A program made the translations under genes and the position numbers. From IMG/VR virus record IMGVR_UViG_3300048694_000674, positions 1-64,000 of that record: DNA of 64,000 bases, one strand, 5' to 3'. Below, one piece after another: positions 46,843 to 55,484 of this stretch. Position 1 is the stretch's first letter. The number at the start of each line of letters is the position of its first letter. The stretch comes from a virus. Below the pieces are notes generated by a model, which had not been told where the DNA came from, ran no database searches, and saw nothing but the letters and a program-made list of their open reading frames with translations.

Positions 46843-48080
46843 TGGCAAGTTTTAATCCTGGCGACGTTCTCATTGATAAAATACAGATAGTATCACCAAG
46901 AACCTCTTCGTGGAACTTGGCACCTAATTTTTTGTCATGCGATATATTCGAATCGATTTTTACTCCTGCAGTTCTTGCCTATATCGAAGTGCTTGATGAT
47001 AGAGATTATCTTGGTACATATGCCAAATTAGCTGGCGATGAGTTAGTAATTTTCACATTTAGAGTTCCAAATAAACAACAGGTATCATATTCATTCCATC
47101 TAAACAGCGTCAAAGATATTGTTAATGAGGGTGCAAACAAGTCAAAGGTTTATAAGCTAGAGTGTATCAGCCGCGAAGCATTGACAGGTCAGGTTAATCA
47201 TGTTCAAAAAGCATATGATGGAACAATCGATGAGATGGTACAGGATATTGTCAAAACAAAATTGAATACGAAGTTGCCACTCGATGCAGAAAAGACAAAG
47301 GGTAAAAGCAAAAGAGTTATTGTCAATCAGCCAGCGCTGCAGGTAATCGAAACACATCGCAAAGAAGCTGTTTCTGATAAGAACAAAGGTTCAAACTTTA
47401 TGTTCTGGCAAACATGGCGTGGATTTTATTTTCAATCATTAGAATATATGATGCAGAAAAACGATGTCAAAAAGTTTAAACACATTAACACAGTTGGTCA
47501 TGATATTAGAACTTCAATCGATGATAACATTCTCGCATACGAAGTAAAACAGAATATGGATGCAGCTTCGCGTATCAAAGCAGGTGTTATGAATCATCGT
47601 ATTACAACATATGATCCACATACCCATGCCTATGTTTCTCAAGACTTCAAGCCAAAAGGCGAAGAGATGACTAACTTGGGCAAAGGTATCATAACAACAT
47701 TAGCATCATTTACAGATCTGTTCTCTGATCCTTCTTATAACAAAACACATTTCAGAGTAAATAATCCAAATTTATCTGTTGGGTTAGGTAAAAGCTTTGT
47801 TCCTGAATCTATACCTTACAAACAGCTGAATATGGCACAGATGCAAGAGCAGATGTTACATTTGACAGTTATTGGAGATCCAGTATTGGAGCCAGGAAAA
47901 ACTATCAATGCTGTAATCAATAAGATTACTGGCGAAACAATATCAAATCAACAGGACACACAGGCGAGTGGTCGTTGGTTGATATCAAAAACACATCATC
48001 AAATAAGAAGAGCAAATCAATTACCTAGATATGTTATGAGTTTAGAATGTCTCAAGGGTTCATATGAGGAGAAGGTATAA
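46842..48080 (+). CDS. gp27: Baseplate hub protein, gp27-like
   Basis: 412 aa. FNPGDVLIDKIQIVSPRTSSWNLAPNFLSCDIFESIFTPAVLAYIEVLDDRDYL...FTFRVPNKQQVSYSFHLNSVKDIVNEGANKSKVYKLECISREAL resembles the tube-like domains of gp27/gpD hub proteins, with a later LHLTVIGDPVLEPGKTINAVINK segment and WLISKTHHQIRR. gp27 trimers link tube, tape measure and spike. The next gene is the OB-fold of the spike, as expected for the hub cluster. Similarity read by pattern, not search. Confidence 0.75.
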   Translation: MASFNPGDVLIDKIQIVSPRTSSWNLAPNFLSCDIFESIFTPAVLAYIEVLDDRDYLGTYAKLAGDELVIFTFRVPNKQQVSYSFHLNSVKDIVNEGANKSKVYKLECISREALTGQVNHVQKAYDGTIDEMVQDIVKTKLNTKLPLDAEKTKGKSKRVIVNQPALQVIETHRKEAVSDKNKGSNFMFWQTWRGFYFQSLEYMMQKNDVKKFKHINTVGHDIRTSIDDNILAYEVKQNMDAASRIKAGVMNHRITTYDPHTHAYVSQDFKPKGEEMTNLGKGIITTLASFTDLFSDPSYNKTHFRVNNPNLSVGLGKSFVPESIPYKQLNMAQMQEQMLHLTVIGDPVLEPGKTINAVINKITGETISNQQDTQASGRWLISKTHHQIRRANQLPRYVMSLECLKGSYEEKV

Positions 48081-48403
48081 TGACACAGAGTTCTCTTGGC
48101 AGCTATATGGAAATGTTTGTTGCGGAAGTAAGAGACATTCGAGACCCAAATCCAGGATCTGGTAAAGTTAAGTTGATGATACATGGCCATCATAATGCAG
48201 GTCCAGAACCAATCAAGGATGAAGATTTACCATGGGGGCATTGTATTGTTAACAATTCACCATCATTGAATGGTATTGGTAAAACAATCAACTATTTGCC
48301 AGGAACAACTGTTGTTGGATTTTGGTTAGATCCTGAGACAAAAAAGATTCCAGTTATTTTAGGTAGCATGCACAGAGCTGCGCTACCAGATTATGCGGAT
48401 TAA
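48080..48403 (+). CDS. gp5-type OB-fold domain protein
   Basis: 107 aa. MEMFVAEVRDIRDPNPGSGKVKLMIHGHHNAGPEPIKDEDLPWGHCIVNNSPSLNGIGKTINYLPGTTVVGFWLDPETKKIPVILGSMHRA is the N-terminal OB-fold of T4 gp5 / VgrG-type spikes (P-W-x-x-x...G-x-x-V-x-x-x-F-x-D...P-V-I-L-G). The lysozyme and needle domains of gp5 are absent from this polypeptide; the needle appears to be encoded separately at 50032. Overlaps the hub gene by 1 base. Confidence 0.82.
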   Translation: MTQSSLGSYMEMFVAEVRDIRDPNPGSGKVKLMIHGHHNAGPEPIKDEDLPWGHCIVNNSPSLNGIGKTINYLPGTTVVGFWLDPETKKIPVILGSMHRAALPDYAD

Positions 48404-48406
48404 CAA

Positions 48407-50029
48407 ATGTCAATAGATCCAAATCCAAAAGTAGGAGCGACACCTCCATCTAAAGTTGAAACTGAAGGTACAGCTCCAGACAAAAAACCAAATCCATCAG
48501 CTCCTGTTGGTCCATTACAAAAATTAAATAATCCTATTGCTGGTAAAGATGGTTATAAAATGCCGCAAGGTATTGGCGCTGATGGTACTGGTAAAGTTCC
48601 TTCTGATAGTGCATCTTTATTGTCTAAAACTGGATATACATGGGGATTGAATTCACCAGTAGGCGAACAACAAAGTTCTAATACGCCAACAGATGCGAGT
48701 GCTGTTAGAAAAGCCAAAGATGAAAAGAAAAAACAAAATCCAAAACTAGATCCAGATCAACCAACGATTGTGTCTCAAGATCTCAGTAAAAATGTACAAG
48801 ATGCATTTATGTCTGCAAATCCCCAATCACTTGGAGCTGTTCTTGTAAAAGCAATGCAGTCAATGGTTATGCTGAAGATGATGAACAAACTGACTAGCCC
48901 TGCTGGTATAAACAGTATGTCATCTGGTGGTATCGGTGGAGCTTTACAGGGAGTAGCAGGAGCTGTTGGTCTTGGATCAATGATGGGTGCATTGAATCAA
49001 GTAATGATTCCATTATCAACTTCTGGTCTATTAAATGGATCAGCAACAGATGCTCTTCATGCTGGTATGGTTGGAATGATGAATAATACAGCTGTTGGCG
49101 CATTATCTGCACAAGAGATAGCAGCTGCTCAATCAACAGTTTCGACAGTAGCATATGCTATGAATGCTATTGCTACTGGTAACGCAAGCGGAGCAGTTGA
49201 TGCTATTGCGTCTTTCGGTGGTCCTGCATTTGGATTAACACCTGGATCTCTTGCAGCAAGAATTGCTTTAGTTGGACCAAGTGGCAGAATACAATCTTCA
49301 GGTATATACAATGGTGTAAGAATTTATACGACAATAACAACATCCCCAAATCCACATCTTACAAACAATATTCCTATTCTTACGGGCGCAGAACATGTTA
49401 GTATAGCAACTGCAGCAGTTAGCGTTATTGCTGGTGGCTTGAGTGATGCTCTTGGTATCGATAATCCTGTTGGTTCTACATTAAATTTTGTTAGTAAAGC
49501 ATCTGGAACTGTTAGCGACCTGACAGCTGGTGCTGGACTTATTTCTGGCTTTCCAAATATAAATAGCTTTACTCATAATGCTTTTGGTAGTATAATCAAT
49601 AGTGGGATCGATAATATAGTTAGTTCTGGATTAAACAAAGTACTTGGTGTTCCTACTTCTGGATTGCTGGGTGCTGCGACATCATTACTACCAGCCATTG
49701 GCGGAGATATTATCAGCTCTATATCTGAAGCTCCTTTAGCTAATGTTAATAGCGGTAAGATAAATCAAGCAATGCAGAATGCTACAAAGGCATTAGCATT
49801 ATCAAGAGCTGGATATAACGTTGCTCAGAATATATTTGGAGCTTCAAGAGCAGAACAGATAGTTCAAGCAATTGACAGTTCATCAAATTTAGCTGCAGCT
49901 GTTGGTGGCGCGATTAATATGGTTACAGCTTTTGGAGATATTATCCATAGCGCTCCAGCTGAAATGCAAAATAAAATGGTGACGGCTGGAACACAATATG
50001 CTGTTGGTAATGGTTTAATAAGGTTATAA
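48407..50029 (+). CDS. Large Ala/Gly/Ser-rich tail hub-region protein
   Basis: 540 aa. Pro-rich start (SIDPNPKVGATPPSKVETEGT...), then a long small-residue region with repeated hydrophobic helices (GGIGGALQGVAGAVGLGSMMGALNQVM; ALSAQEIAAAQSTVSTVAYAMNAIATGNASGAVDAIASFGGPAFG; and similar to the end). It sits between the OB-fold and the needle genes of a split gp5. A structural role in the hub or as a carrier in the tube lumen is likely; no enzymatic motif is seen. Confidence 0.6.
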   Translation: MSIDPNPKVGATPPSKVETEGTAPDKKPNPSAPVGPLQKLNNPIAGKDGYKMPQGIGADGTGKVPSDSASLLSKTGYTWGLNSPVGEQQSSNTPTDASAVRKAKDEKKKQNPKLDPDQPTIVSQDLSKNVQDAFMSANPQSLGAVLVKAMQSMVMLKMMNKLTSPAGINSMSSGGIGGALQGVAGAVGLGSMMGALNQVMIPLSTSGLLNGSATDALHAGMVGMMNNTAVGALSAQEIAAAQSTVSTVAYAMNAIATGNASGAVDAIASFGGPAFGLTPGSLAARIALVGPSGRIQSSGIYNGVRIYTTITTSPNPHLTNNIPILTGAEHVSIATAAVSVIAGGLSDALGIDNPVGSTLNFVSKASGTVSDLTAGAGLISGFPNINSFTHNAFGSIINSGIDNIVSSGLNKVLGVPTSGLLGAATSLLPAIGGDIISSISEAPLANVNSGKINQAMQNATKALALSRAGYNVAQNIFGASRAEQIVQAIDSSSNLAAAVGGAINMVTAFGDIIHSAPAEMQNKMVTAGTQYAVGNGLIRL

Positions 50030-50031
50030 AA

Positions 50032-50712
50032 ATGTCAGCACCAAATACTCCAAATAAAGCAGCAGACGATCAACCAACTCCAGGAAAATTTGGATTAGTT
50101 CAGATTGAATCTGGTCTCACAAATTTAATTGTGCAGTCTCATGATGTTGAAAATGGCATTCATGAATTTCTTGCCAAAATGCATAATGATGGCACTTGGT
50201 CAACACATACCAAGGATGCGAATGGTTCTATTACCGATATAAACCATGGCGCATATAAAAGTTCTTCTCAAGCACAGCATGAAGATGTTATGGCTCATGA
50301 TCAAAAACGTGTCGGAGGTGGATCTGCGGAACATATTGAAAATGGTAAAGATGAACAGGTTGGAAATTCCAAAACATCATCCGTTGATGGACCTACATTA
50401 GAAAATCTATCTGATTCTAAGAAAACACTTAGCTCTGGTGGTGATGGTCATCAGTTTATGAAAGGCGACCAGACGTTTACTGTCGATGAGGGTGGTGTTC
50501 ATTTCGAAGTTGCGAAAGACTTCTCAATTATAAGTAAAGGTAATGCAGTTCAAATTAATACTGATAACGAGTTTTATCTCAATTCAGGTGGCAGAGTTGG
50601 TATTATTGCCGATCTCAGTATTACTTTAACATGTGGTACTTCTCAAATTATCATGGAGCCTAATAAAATCACAATAACGGCTGCTGATATAGAATTCATA
50701 AAGGCGACCTAA
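50032..50712 (+). CDS. Tail spike needle (gp5 C-terminal/VgrG beta-helix-like)
   Basis: 226 aa. After a short N-terminal part (FGLVQIESGLTNLIVQSHDVENGIHEF), the C-terminal half reads as a beta-helix: DGHQFMKGDQTFTVDEGGVHFEVAKDFSIISKGNAVQINTDNEFYLNSGGRVGIIADLSITLTCGTSQIIMEPNKITITAADIEF. The T-C-G-x-S-x-I-x-x-x-P-x-x-I-x-I motif is typical of gp5/VgrG needles. The PAAR tip gene follows 4 bases later. Confidence 0.8.
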   Translation: MSAPNTPNKAADDQPTPGKFGLVQIESGLTNLIVQSHDVENGIHEFLAKMHNDGTWSTHTKDANGSITDINHGAYKSSSQAQHEDVMAHDQKRVGGGSAEHIENGKDEQVGNSKTSSVDGPTLENLSDSKKTLSSGGDGHQFMKGDQTFTVDEGGVHFEVAKDFSIISKGNAVQINTDNEFYLNSGGRVGIIADLSITLTCGTSQIIMEPNKITITAADIEFIKAT

Positions 50713-50716
50713 ATAT

Positions 50717-51004
50717 ATGGCTATCTGTCACAGAAATGGAGATGCAAGAGCTTGTGGTGCTACGACAGTTGTGTCGGGGCAGGATTTTGTTAAAGTAGAT
50801 GGTCAACTTTGGGCGGTAAATGGTGATCCAAATACAGATGGAGATGGTAATCTAATTACTTCTCATAGTTGGTTGAGGATAAACGGTAAGGGTATTATTG
50901 TTAATGGAGACAGTGCAAATCCAGATGATATTTGTTTTATAGCTGGTGGTGCACATTGTAATCCTTCTGCTAGTTCTGGTGATGATTTAATTAACGTATC
51001 ATAA
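50717..51004 (+). CDS. PAAR-type spike tip protein
   Basis: 95 aa. MAICHRNGDARACGATTVVSGQDFVKVDGQLWAVNGDPNTDGDGNLITSHSWLRINGKGIIVNGDSANPDDICFIAGGAHCNPSASSGDDLINV. Short beta repeats with metal-capable Cys and His residues (ACGAT, ICFIAGGAHC) fit a PAAR-like cone that sharpens the spike. The adjacent needle gene strongly supports the role. Confidence 0.8.
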   Translation: MAICHRNGDARACGATTVVSGQDFVKVDGQLWAVNGDPNTDGDGNLITSHSWLRINGKGIIVNGDSANPDDICFIAGGAHCNPSASSGDDLINVS

Positions 51005-51018
51005 AAAAGAGAAAATAA

Positions 51019-51441
51019 ATGGCATCAAGAGCGGACGCGATAACCCAACTACAAAAGAAAGTCGATACATATTCTGACTTTCCAAATAGCTTTGCAAAGC
51101 ACCCAATCACTAATGAGTTGGTCGTTATAAAGAACGAAGCAAGTCTCCGACAGGCATTTAAAAACCTTATTATGACAAACATCGGCGAGCGTCCATTTAA
51201 TCCTTTCTTTGGCTCTAATATATCAAGAACACTGTTCGAGCCATACGATCCATTCGTTCGCGAAGATATTATTCGCTATGTTACAGATGCTGCCAAATCA
51301 TTCGAATCAAGAATCAATGTGCTTGGTGTTGATGTGAAAGATGTTCCAGACAAAAACGGAATGACAGTTAACATTGTTTTTTCAATAATAAATAATCCAG
51401 AACCTGTAGCTTTTAGCATTTTCCTCAAGAGAGTCAGATAA
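51019..51441 (+). CDS. gp25: Baseplate wedge protein gp25
   Basis: 140 aa. HPITNELVVIKNEASLRQAFKNLIMTNIGERPFNPFFGSNISRTLFEPYDPFVREDIIRYVTDAAKSFESRINVLGVDV is the conserved gp25/GpW core (the x-I-x-x-N-I-x-x-R-x-x-x-P-x-x-G-x-x-x motif with the ERPFNPFFG knot). It forms the inner wedge with gp6 and gp53 and nucleates the sheath. Its stop is directly followed by the gp6 ATG. Confidence 0.93.
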   Translation: MASRADAITQLQKKVDTYSDFPNSFAKHPITNELVVIKNEASLRQAFKNLIMTNIGERPFNPFFGSNISRTLFEPYDPFVREDIIRYVTDAAKSFESRINVLGVDVKDVPDKNGMTVNIVFSIINNPEPVAFSIFLKRVR

Positions 51442-53247
51442 ATGGCGAATACATCTGTAACCTTAACCTCACTAGATTTTGATACTCTTAAGCAGAGCTT
51501 TCAAAACTATCTGACAAGTCAATCAGCATTCAAGGATTACAACTTTACTGGCTCTAACATGAACGTCCTTCTGGATGTTATGTCATACAACTCATATCTC
51601 AATGCGTTCTATTTAAATATGGTTGCGTCAGAAATGTTTCTTGACTCAGCTCAGAAGTATGATTCTATTGTATCGCATGCTAAAGAATTAAACTACGTTC
51701 CTCGTTCTAATCAATCAGCTGTTGCTAACGTTAGTTTTACATTTACTTCGCTCGCAGGACCACCAACATTTACTGTACCAAAGGGCGCTCAGTTTAGTGG
51801 TCAGAATTCTAACGGATCGTTTCTATTTACGACCAACATTGCGCAGAACTATAACTCGCTATCTTCTACATTCTCGGTAAACAATCTAAGAATCTATGAA
51901 GGGTTCTATATCGATGACGTATTTGTTATGGATTATACGATCGATTCACAGAAGTTTATTCTTAGCAATCCGAAAATTGATACTGATAGTTTGACCGTCA
52001 CTGTTATTGAAAGTGGCGCTAATACTATATTTACTCGTGTTGATACACTGTATAATCTTTCAAATACATCGAATGTTTATTTCCTGCAAGGCGCACAAAA
52101 CAATCAGTATGAAATTGTATTCGGCGACGGTATTCTTGGTCGTGTTCCAGATAATCTTGCTACGATTGTTGCTAATTATCGTGTTACCAATGGTTCAGAT
52201 GCGCAGGGGGTTTCATCATTCCAGTTAGTACAAAACCTGAATGGCACACCTTCTAATATTACAACAATATCAGCATCAACTGGTGGCGCGAATGCTGAGT
52301 CAGTTGAATCAGTACGAAAGTCTGCCCCAAGATATTTCGCAACACAGCAAAGAGCTGTTGCTTCTGATGATTACTCTTCGCTTGTATTAGCTAAGTTCGG
52401 CGGTCAGATCGCAGACGTTAGCGTATACGGCGGAGAAACAGCAGAACCAAAACAATATGGTCGTGTTATCGTAACATTGAAGCCAGCTGGTGGAACAATC
52501 GCTGCAGACTATGTAAAGAACTCAGTATCTAATTATTTGTCAAGTTATATTTCATTACCTACACGTGTTATTATTGCTGATCCAGAATACATATATGTTG
52601 GTGTTAACTCAGTTGTACAATACAACGTTACTGCAACAACCAAGACATCTTCTGAAATTGTTCTAGCAATTCGTAATAACATTTCTGCATTTAGCACTGC
52701 TACTCTTGAGCAATTCAATAGCGATTTCCGTTATAGTAAGTTCACAGCTGCTATCGATAATAGCAACGAAAGTATCACAAGTAATGATACAGATATTACA
52801 CTTATCAAGAGAATAGCTCCTCTTCTCAATTATTCTACATCATTCACATTGTACTTTAATAACCCAGCAAGTCAAGAATCCACAGGTTCATATAGTTATA
52901 CGCCAACAACAAAGTTCTACGATGAGCCTGTAATAACTTCATCAGCATTTACATATGTTGATTCGAATGATAAAAAATGGCCACTCAGTTATATTAGAGA
53001 CGATAACTTTGGCAACCTCGTAGTTTACACTACAGTCAATGGCGTATTTACTGTGCTGACTACTTTGGGTACAGTTGATTATGCAACAGGTTATGTGAAT
53101 ATTAAAGACCTAAAAGTTTCTTCATATAGTAATCATATCTCGATTTATATGAAGCCAGAAAACAAAGACATTCTTGCTAACAAAAACAAAATTATTTTGA
53201 TCGATTTGAATGACGTTAATGTATCTGTAATACCCACTCAAAAGTAA
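51442..53247 (+). CDS. gp6: Baseplate wedge protein gp6 (gpJ family)
   Basis: 601 aa, the usual gp6 size. SLDFDTLKQSFQNYLTSQSAFKDYNFTGSNMNVLLDVMSYNSYLNAFYLNMVASEMFLDSAQKYDSIVSHAKELNYVPRSNQSAVANV is the family N-terminus. The gpJ-like middle includes NGSDAQGVSSFQL, ESVESVRKSAPRYFATQQRAVASDDYSSLVLAKFGGQIADVSVYGGE. gp6 dimers link neighbouring wedges into a ring. Follows gp25 without a gap. Confidence 0.94.
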   Translation: MANTSVTLTSLDFDTLKQSFQNYLTSQSAFKDYNFTGSNMNVLLDVMSYNSYLNAFYLNMVASEMFLDSAQKYDSIVSHAKELNYVPRSNQSAVANVSFTFTSLAGPPTFTVPKGAQFSGQNSNGSFLFTTNIAQNYNSLSSTFSVNNLRIYEGFYIDDVFVMDYTIDSQKFILSNPKIDTDSLTVTVIESGANTIFTRVDTLYNLSNTSNVYFLQGAQNNQYEIVFGDGILGRVPDNLATIVANYRVTNGSDAQGVSSFQLVQNLNGTPSNITTISASTGGANAESVESVRKSAPRYFATQQRAVASDDYSSLVLAKFGGQIADVSVYGGETAEPKQYGRVIVTLKPAGGTIAADYVKNSVSNYLSSYISLPTRVIIADPEYIYVGVNSVVQYNVTATTKTSSEIVLAIRNNISAFSTATLEQFNSDFRYSKFTAAIDNSNESITSNDTDITLIKRIAPLLNYSTSFTLYFNNPASQESTGSYSYTPTTKFYDEPVITSSAFTYVDSNDKKWPLSYIRDDNFGNLVVYTTVNGVFTVLTTLGTVDYATGYVNIKDLKVSSYSNHISIYMKPENKDILANKNKIILIDLNDVNVSVIPTQK

Positions 53248-53252
53248 AATAA

Positions 53253-55469
53253 ATGCAATTTAATATTGAAAAGAAAATATCAAATTTTGTCGAAAGCCAG
53301 TTTCCACAGTTCTATTTGGAAGATGGCCAAACATTTGTATTATTCGTCAAGGCATATTATGAGTGGCTAGAATCAGAAGGTCAGGCTGTTAATCAATCTC
53401 GTTCTCTTTTTGATCTTAGAGATATTGATAATACTCTCGATAGCTTTCTAGAACACTTTCAGAAGAAATATCTTTATGGTGTTCCTTTCAACGTTATCAT
53501 CAATAAAAGATTTTTGCTGAAACACATTCTTGACGTTTATCGTTCAAAAGGTTCTATTCAGTGTTATAAGCTGTTGTTCAAGCTTATCTACAATCAGGAC
53601 GTTGAAGTATACTTACCTGGTTATGATCTACTCAAGCCATCAGATGGTACATGGGTATTACCAGAATATCTCGAAGTAACAAACTCACCAGTACTAAAGA
53701 ATTATGTTGGTAAACAGATCGTTGGTATCTCATCGAACACTACAGCTGTTGTTGAGAATTATATTCAACAACCAATTAATGAAAACATATCAGCTTCTCT
53801 TATTATTTCAAACATTCTTCCTCGTGGTGGTGCATTTAACGTTGGCGAAGAAGTAATATTATCTACTGATACTGGTAATGCGAATATCGTCTTTACTGCA
53901 CCAAGAGTCGTTGGATCATTAGATAGCTTGAAGATCATTAATGGTGGTCAAAACTTTGCTGTTGGCGACATCATTAAGCTTGTTCATAGAGACCTAACAA
54001 ATAACGCAGTTGTTTCATATGGCGTAGATGGACTACTACGTGTAACAGGATTACAAAGACAACTTGGAGCTGTCAACTTCAATATCATCGATGGTGGTTT
54101 TGGATATGACGAAAATAACAAAGTATTTATTTATCGTGGTGATGGTGACACAACAGGAACAGGCGCTTCTTTTCAGATAGGCAGTCTTTCATATAATCAA
54201 TCACTAAAACATAATACTGATATTATCGCCGACTATGCCAATCTACAATTCAACGTAGCTGCATATAACTTCCCTGCTAATGTAACTGCAAATAGTATTT
54301 CGCTTATACAAAATGCATTGGCGTTCACGAACACAACATATGGTACGCTTGCAACTCTAAACAATGTGTTTACTGGGAATAATTATACACAAACGCCATT
54401 TGTTTTTGTTCGTTCTATTCAGGATTCAAGACTACCACTAGAAGGTAGCATTAGCTATACAACATCCTCTAATACGATAACAGGAACAAGCACTAGCTTT
54501 ACTTCTTATTTCGCAAATGGTGATGTTATTTGTTTACAGGCTGACTCTTCGAATAACTTGACAAGAGAATATCATATTATTAGAAATGTTATTAGTGATA
54601 CGAATATACTTCTTTATGGACATCCTACATATAACTCTGTAGCTAATGCATTTGTAAGAACAGCTCCTGTTGCATTGCCTTCTAATTTTGCTTTATATGA
54701 AGCGCCAATGTTCAGAGCGGATGGGAAAATAAACGGCGAAGATGAAATAATCTATAGCGATCCATCGAGCGGTAACAGTATTATTGCCACAACAACAGCC
54801 TATAATTCTGGTAAAGGATATGTTCAGGACGAAATAGTTCAAGCATATCTTTATTCTGGGTTAGCGCCAATAACGATAAACACTGGTGGATCAATGTACA
54901 TAAACAATGATCCTCTTGTAATTTCTGGTGGTGATTATACAACACCTGCATCTGGTTATGTAACAACTGATTCTTCTGGCGTTATTACTTCTGCGATTTT
55001 AAATTATAGTGGTTCTGGTTATAAGTCAATGCCAACAATATCTGTTAAATCAAGAACAGGTTCTGGCGCTGTATTAGAATCGTCAATCCTGGAATATAAT
55101 ACACAGAGTAAAGTGCTCGGTAAAGTAACAAAAAGAGGCGTTGGTATTGGTCAGGGATACTGGTCAACAACTCGTGGGTTCTTAAATTCTGACAAGTATA
55201 TTCAGGACAGTTATTTTTATCAGGATTTTTCTTATCAAATTAGAGTTGCCTCAACACTCGATAAATATAAGGAGATTCTTTATAACACCTTCCATACAGC
55301 TGGTACAGAATTGTTTGGTCAGTTTTATGATGTTATATTAGACGCTTCTATTGGTAAAATTAATTATGAAATGTCGTCAGCAATAGTTGCAACATTGATT
55401 ACTGTTGATACTAATAACCTTACTGCTGACAACGCTATTTCACCATCTGCGGACTCAGGATTGTTTTAA
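53253..55469 (+). CDS. Baseplate wedge-region protein (gp7-position)
   Basis: 738 aa. The N-terminus, FVESQFPQFYLEDGQTFVLFVKAYYEWLESEGQAVNQSRSLFDLRDIDNTLDSFLEHFQKKYLYGVPF...KRFLLKHILDVYRSKGSIQCYKLLFKLIYNQDVEVYLPGYDLLKPSDGTWV, is conserved beside gp6 in T4-like marine phages. The rest is beta-rich with Gly-Asn-Ser repeats. By position it takes the place of T4 gp7, but no clear similarity to gp7 is visible. Structural role in the wedge or fibre network. Confidence 0.7.
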   Translation: MQFNIEKKISNFVESQFPQFYLEDGQTFVLFVKAYYEWLESEGQAVNQSRSLFDLRDIDNTLDSFLEHFQKKYLYGVPFNVIINKRFLLKHILDVYRSKGSIQCYKLLFKLIYNQDVEVYLPGYDLLKPSDGTWVLPEYLEVTNSPVLKNYVGKQIVGISSNTTAVVENYIQQPINENISASLIISNILPRGGAFNVGEEVILSTDTGNANIVFTAPRVVGSLDSLKIINGGQNFAVGDIIKLVHRDLTNNAVVSYGVDGLLRVTGLQRQLGAVNFNIIDGGFGYDENNKVFIYRGDGDTTGTGASFQIGSLSYNQSLKHNTDIIADYANLQFNVAAYNFPANVTANSISLIQNALAFTNTTYGTLATLNNVFTGNNYTQTPFVFVRSIQDSRLPLEGSISYTTSSNTITGTSTSFTSYFANGDVICLQADSSNNLTREYHIIRNVISDTNILLYGHPTYNSVANAFVRTAPVALPSNFALYEAPMFRADGKINGEDEIIYSDPSSGNSIIATTTAYNSGKGYVQDEIVQAYLYSGLAPITINTGGSMYINNDPLVISGGDYTTPASGYVTTDSSGVITSAILNYSGSGYKSMPTISVKSRTGSGAVLESSILEYNTQSKVLGKVTKRGVGIGQGYWSTTRGFLNSDKYIQDSYFYQDFSYQIRVASTLDKYKEILYNTFHTAGTELFGQFYDVILDASIGKINYEMSSAIVATLITVDTNNLTADNAISPSADSGLF

Positions 55470-55484
55470 ATTGGAGAAATTTTC

